Shown here in pieces: positions 60,989 to 64,000 of a stretch of 64,000 nucleotides of DNA. A program made the translations under genes and the position numbers. Source of the DNA: Streptomyces sp. HUAS ZL42 (GTDB lineage Bacteria > Actinomycetota > Actinomycetes > Streptomycetales > Streptomycetaceae); contig NZ_CP160403.1 in assembly GCF_040782645.1 (NCBI RefSeq), positions 9,397,001-9,461,000 on the forward strand, in the 5' to 3' direction. Within the stretch, counting starts at the first letter, position 1; each line of letters starts with the position of its first letter. The notes beneath the pieces are model-generated. The model saw only the letters and a list, made by a program, of their open reading frames with translations, was not told the DNA's origin and did no database searches.

Positions 60989-61352
60989 ACGCCTATGTTG
61001 ACACACGTCGAAGTAACCCGGCCAGGGCCCGGAGGGCAGCCCTCGCCTCACGCCCTCCGGGCGGCGGGGTAGCCGTGTTCGCCGAGCGCCCGGCTGGGCG
61101 AGGTCCGGCCGGAGTGCGCTGCAGCGCGAAGCGGACCGGATGCCATGCCGCCGGGGTGACCCGCGCCTGCGCAGCCGGCTCGGGGCGACCCGGGTGAGGC
61201 TGTCGTAGTCGCGCCCGGCCAGGAAATGCACTCGAGCGCGTAAACGCGTAAGCCTCAGATTCGATGAATATCTATGTTGACGCTCATCGAAACAGGTGCG
61301 ATGCTGGCAGCGCAAGAGATCGACGGATGTCGAAGCAAAGGGGAAAATCCTC
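60989..61352. promoter_or_regulatory. Divergent arsR2/flavoprotein promoter region with two copies of one operator motif
   Basis: ATGTTGACACACGTCGAA (60995-61012) and ATGTTGACGCTCATCGAA (61274-61291) match at 15 of 18 positions. The first abuts the second arsR start and the second lies before the flavoprotein gene, where TTCGATGA (61260-61267) and TCATCGAA (61284-61291) also form an 8+8 inverted repeat. The ~260 bp between them holds no supported gene. Confidence 0.65.
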
Positions 61353-62717
61353 GTGAGCGCCTCCACCACCGACCAGCTGCCCGTCGTGGTCATCGGAGCC
61401 GGCCCCACCGGCCTGGCCGCAGCCGCCCACCTCATCGCGCGCGGCATCGAACCGCTGGTCCTGGAAGCCGGGCCCTCCGCCGGCACCGCCGTACGCGACT
61501 GGGCGCACATGCGGCTGTTCTCCCCCTGGATCGAGGTCACCGACCCGGCGGCCGAGAAGCTGCTGGCCCCGACCGGCTGGACCCGCCCCGACGGCACCAC
61601 GTACCCCACCGGCGGCGACTGGGCCGAGAAGTACCTCCAGCCGCTCGCCGACGTGCTGGGCGACAAGGTCCGCTACGGAGTCACCGTGACCGGCGTGGCC
61701 CGCGCGGGACGCGATCGCATCGTCGACTCGGGCCGTGACGAGCAACCCTTCACCGCGCACGTCCAACTGACCGACGGCGGCGAGGAGCGCATCACCGCCC
61801 GCGCCGTCATCGACGCGTCCGGCACCTGGTCCACCCCGAGTCCGGTGGGCGCGAACGGCCTGCCCGCCCTCGCCGAGAAGTCGGCCGCCGACCGCCTGTC
61901 CTACCGCGTCCCGAACCTCAACGACCCGGCCGTACGCGCCCGTTACGCAGGCAAGCGAACCGCCGTCGTCGGCTCGGGTGCCTCCGCGTTCACCGCCCTC
62001 GCATACCTCGCCGATCTCGCGAAGGAGGAGGACGGCACACACGCGGTATGGATCTTGCGCCGCGGTATCGGCGCCAACACCTACGGGGGCGGCGAGGCCG
62101 ACCAGCTCCCCGCACGCGGCGCCCTCGGCCTGCGCGCCAAGGCCGCAGTCGAGAACGGATACGCGAGCGCGGTCACCGGCTTCCGCACCGAGGCCGTCGA
62201 GCGCGACGACGACGGCCGCCTGGTCCTGGTCGCCGAAGACGGCCGCCGCCTCGACCCGGTCGACGAGGTCGTCGTACTGACCGGGTTCCGCCCGGACCTG
62301 TCCTTCCTCTCCGAGATCCGTCTCGGCCTCGACGAACGCCTCCAGGCCCCGACCGTCCTCGCCCCGCTCATCGACCCGAACGTCCACTCCTGCGGCACCG
62401 TCCACCCCCACGGCGTGAAGGAGCTCTCTCACCCGGAACAGGGCATCTACCTGGTCGGCATGAAGTCCTACGGACGGGCACCCACGTTTCTCGCCATGAC
62501 CGGCTACGAGCAGGTCCGCTCCATCACCGCCGCGATCGCAGGCGACCAGGAGGCCGCCGAGCGAGTAGAACTCACCCTCCCGGAGACGGGGGTGTGCGGA
62601 GGCGCGGGCCTGTTCGACGAGCCGGAGAACGCCGAGCAGTCCGGCGGCGGTTGCTGCGCCGCCCCCACCACCCTCCAGATCGGCATCGGCGCCCCGGTCT
62701 CCTCCGGCGGCTGCTGA
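61353..62717 (+). CDS. Flavin-dependent oxidoreductase of the ars cluster with cysteine-rich tail
   Basis: 454 residues from a GTG after AAAGGGG. The FAD motif VVVIGAGPTGLAAAAHL is at ~11-27. A second dinucleotide motif, TAVVGSGASAFTALAYLADL, is near 205. TGFRPDLSFLSEI and VGMKSYGRAPTFLAMTGYEQ are at the C-terminal end of the catalytic part. The last ~45 residues carry Cys in VCGGAG, GGGCCAAP and a terminal SGGC. This protein type recurs in Streptomyces arsenic clusters; its reaction is not established. It is followed by arsI after 27 nt. Confidence 0.85.
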   Translation: MSASTTDQLPVVVIGAGPTGLAAAAHLIARGIEPLVLEAGPSAGTAVRDWAHMRLFSPWIEVTDPAAEKLLAPTGWTRPDGTTYPTGGDWAEKYLQPLADVLGDKVRYGVTVTGVARAGRDRIVDSGRDEQPFTAHVQLTDGGEERITARAVIDASGTWSTPSPVGANGLPALAEKSAADRLSYRVPNLNDPAVRARYAGKRTAVVGSGASAFTALAYLADLAKEEDGTHAVWILRRGIGANTYGGGEADQLPARGALGLRAKAAVENGYASAVTGFRTEAVERDDDGRLVLVAEDGRRLDPVDEVVVLTGFRPDLSFLSEIRLGLDERLQAPTVLAPLIDPNVHSCGTVHPHGVKELSHPEQGIYLVGMKSYGRAPTFLAMTGYEQVRSITAAIAGDQEAAERVELTLPETGVCGGAGLFDEPENAEQSGGGCCAAPTTLQIGIGAPVSSGGC

Positions 62718-62744
62718 AACCCCACCCCACCAGAGAGGTTCGCC

Positions 62745-63212
62745 ATGACATCCCGTGTACAGCTCGCCCTGAGGGTCGCCGACCTCAATGCGTCGGTCGC
62801 CTTCTACACGAAGCTCTTCGGCACCGAGCCCGCCAAACTCCGCGACGGCTACGCCAACTTCGCCATCGCCGAGCCTCCGCTGAAGCTCGTCCTGATCGAG
62901 GGCGCAGCAGGCGAGGCAACCCGCATGGACCACCTCGGCGTCGAGGTCGACAGCACCGAAGCGGTCCACGCCGCCACCGTCCGGCTGGGCGAGGCCGGCC
63001 TTGCCACCGACGTGGAGAACGACACCACCTGTTGCTACGCCCTCCAGGACAAGGTCTGGGTCCACGGTCCAGGCCAGGAACCCTGGGAGGTTTACGTCGT
63101 CAAGGCCGACGCGGACTCCCTGGCCAAGCAGCAGGGCAGCACCTGCTGCACCGGCCCGGCCGAGGCCGACACCGGCGCGAAGGAACCGGCCGTCGCGGGC
63201 GGCTGCTGCTGA
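62745..63212 (+). CDS. arsI: ArsI/CadI-family VOC protein (C-As lyase)
   Basis: A 155-residue VOC protein. The metal ligands expected for ArsI are in place (Q6 in VQLALRV, H63 in MDHLGVEV, E115 in PWEVYVV). The vicinal C96-C97 pair (TTCCYALQDKVWV) matches the arsenical-binding cysteines of ArsI. ArsI cleaves the C-As bond of trivalent organoarsenicals such as MAs(III). Two more CC pairs occur in the tail (GSTCC and GGCC at the very end), an extension beyond the family core. Confidence 0.9.
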   Translation: MTSRVQLALRVADLNASVAFYTKLFGTEPAKLRDGYANFAIAEPPLKLVLIEGAAGEATRMDHLGVEVDSTEAVHAATVRLGEAGLATDVENDTTCCYALQDKVWVHGPGQEPWEVYVVKADADSLAKQQGSTCCTGPAEADTGAKEPAVAGGCC

Positions 63213-63218
63213 TCCCAC

Positions 63219-63420
63219 GATGACCGACGTCCACACCAGCGACGCCGTGACCGGGACGGGGACCGGTCACGGCCTCGCGCCGTGCCCGCCCTGTGCGCCG
63301 CCCAGATCACGAGCTGGGGGATCGTCTACTACTCCGTCCGGTCCTCAACCCGCAGATCACCGCCCAAACTGATTGGTCCGCGGGCGCGACCACGACGGCG
63401 TTCCCGAGCCCCATGGGCCA
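63219..63420 (+). pseudogene. N-terminal fragment of an MFS transporter gene
   Basis: An ATG 6 nt after arsI starts a degraded MFS beginning. PALCAAQITSWGIVYYSV is the first helix; then one base is missing and VLNPQITAQTDWSAGATTTAF follows in another frame. The similarity ends near 63410 and no further helices follow. The rest of 63421-63558 holds no supported gene. Confidence 0.6.
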
Positions 63421-63558
63421 GGACGGGCACCCAGGGTCTGAGTGATCAGCTGGACTGCCGGCCGCCACTCGTCTTCATCCGTGCCCTGGACCCAGCCCGT
63501 ACGGCCTGGCACACAATTGCCTCGCGCACGAGCCGCCGTGCGATCTACCCTCGCGGCC

Positions 63559-64000
63559 ATGACGTCACACGATGCGCCTGGAGGCTCCCGGATCGCTCCC
63601 GGTGGAACCGGGCTGGTGATCCGGCAAGAGACCGCTGACGATCACCGAGACGTGCGCGAGGTTCATACGCGCGCCTTCGGTGACAGCGAGCGGGTTCCCG
63701 GGCTCGTGGAGGCACTTCGCGTTGCGGAGGCCGCGTTGGCACCGATGTCCTTCGTCGCCACCGTTGATGACCGGGTCGTCGGACATGTCCTGCTGAGCGC
63801 GGCGCGGTTGGACGCTCCACGCCGGATCGTGGACGTCCTGTCCCTGTCACCGCTGGGCGTGGTGCCCGAGTTCCAGCGTCAGGGCATCGGTACCCAGCTC
63901 ATCGCGTACGCCCTCGCGGCGGCCGACAACCAGGGAGCGCCGTTGGTGTTCCTGGAGGGTTCACCGCGCTACTACGGAACGCGCGGCTTCGAGGCTGCCG
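63559..64000 (+). CDS. GNAT-family N-acetyltransferase (partial, runs off the right edge)
   Basis: 147 residues are visible. GNAT features: IRQETADDHRDVREVHTRAF at the start of the domain, the VVGHVLLSAARL strand, the acetyl-CoA-binding motif PEFQRQGIGTQLIAYAL and the downstream FLEGSPRYYGTRGFE. It resembles YhbS-type acetyltransferases. The acceptor is unknown. The C-terminus lies outside the window. Confidence 0.88.
   Translation, partial: MTSHDAPGGSRIAPGGTGLVIRQETADDHRDVREVHTRAFGDSERVPGLVEALRVAEAALAPMSFVATVDDRVVGHVLLSAARLDAPRRIVDVLSLSPLGVVPEFQRQGIGTQLIAYALAAADNQGAPLVFLEGSPRYYGTRGFEAA

Noticed and set aside
1..64000. tRNA, rRNA, CRISPR arrays and insertion sequences
   Set aside because: I looked for T-loop motifs, regularly spaced repeats and transposase motifs and saw none that hold up; a tRNAscan or IS search would settle it.

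Overview
The window is actinobacterial and almost certainly from a Streptomyces or close relative. Base composition is very GC-rich throughout, start codons include many GTG, genes overlap as ATGA, and the content is typical of the genus: an AfsR/SARP-type regulator, an orphan gas-vesicle protein next to a GAF-ANTAR regulator, DUF6191 and DUF7919-like proteins, a GAF-SpoIIE phosphatase, a TioE-like double-MerR regulator, and Tat-exported PhoD. I saw no rRNA, tRNA, CRISPR array, integrase or transposase. Much of the window looks accessory: there are about ten decaying gene remnants and several catabolic or resistance islands.

Layout. 1-3.7 kb: a partial FAD oxidoreductase, an SDR and a divergent TetR regulator that share a striking 23-bp perfect inverted repeat, a decayed DUF7919-like gene, a small membrane protein and a methyltransferase. 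3.7-13.8 kb: an unusual cassette. Five leftward genes encode a beta/gamma-crystallin-bearing possible pore-former, an M23-like protein, a phage-lysozyme-like protein, an LGFP-repeat protein and a His-rich protein of unknown function. They are divergent from a SARP/NB-ARC/TPR regulator, a small possible RiPP precursor and a B12-type radical SAM RiPP maturase. An 11-bp-phased direct repeat (SARP-box form) lies in the divergent promoter region. The cassette is flanked by the methyltransferase 3' end (3.63-3.71 kb) and a diverged, frameshifted second copy of that same end (13.75-13.82 kb), which suggests the block was inserted.

13.9-24.1 kb: assorted regulators and enzymes (VOC protein, HxlR plus methyltransferase, gas-vesicle protein, GAF-ANTAR, double MerR plus erythromycin-esterase-like protein, MHS-type transporter, XRE-cupin and IclR regulators). 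24.4-36.8 kb: a complete aromatic catabolic pathway resembling 3-phenylpropionate degradation (hca + mhp). It has a Rieske dioxygenase (alpha, ferredoxin, reductase, and a separated beta), a cis-diol dehydrogenase, an MhpB-type extradiol dioxygenase, a C-C hydrolase, and the MhpD/MhpF/MhpE lower pathway. An acyl-CoA ligase, a small GNAT-like protein and an MDR reductase are embedded. The IclR protein and the MHS transporter are the likely regulator and importer.

37-49.8 kb: NmrA-like reductase, truncated Sir2 protein, amidohydrolase, PhoD, SpoIIE-type phosphatase, a stand-alone arginyl-tRNA synthetase, an MFS exporter, a PAP2-family membrane protein and a PLP decarboxylase-like protein. 49.9-57.8 kb: a glycoside-utilisation locus with a GH27 alpha-galactosidase, a GH127 beta-L-arabinofuranosidase gene destroyed by an internal deletion, and an intact four-gene ABC sugar importer. 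57.8-63.4 kb: an arsenic island with ArsC, two different ArsR proteins, an aquaporin, a broken ArsO-like flavoprotein, a second flavoprotein with cysteine tails, an ArsI C-As lyase, and two separate fragments of what may be an MFS transporter. The window ends in a partial GNAT acetyltransferase.
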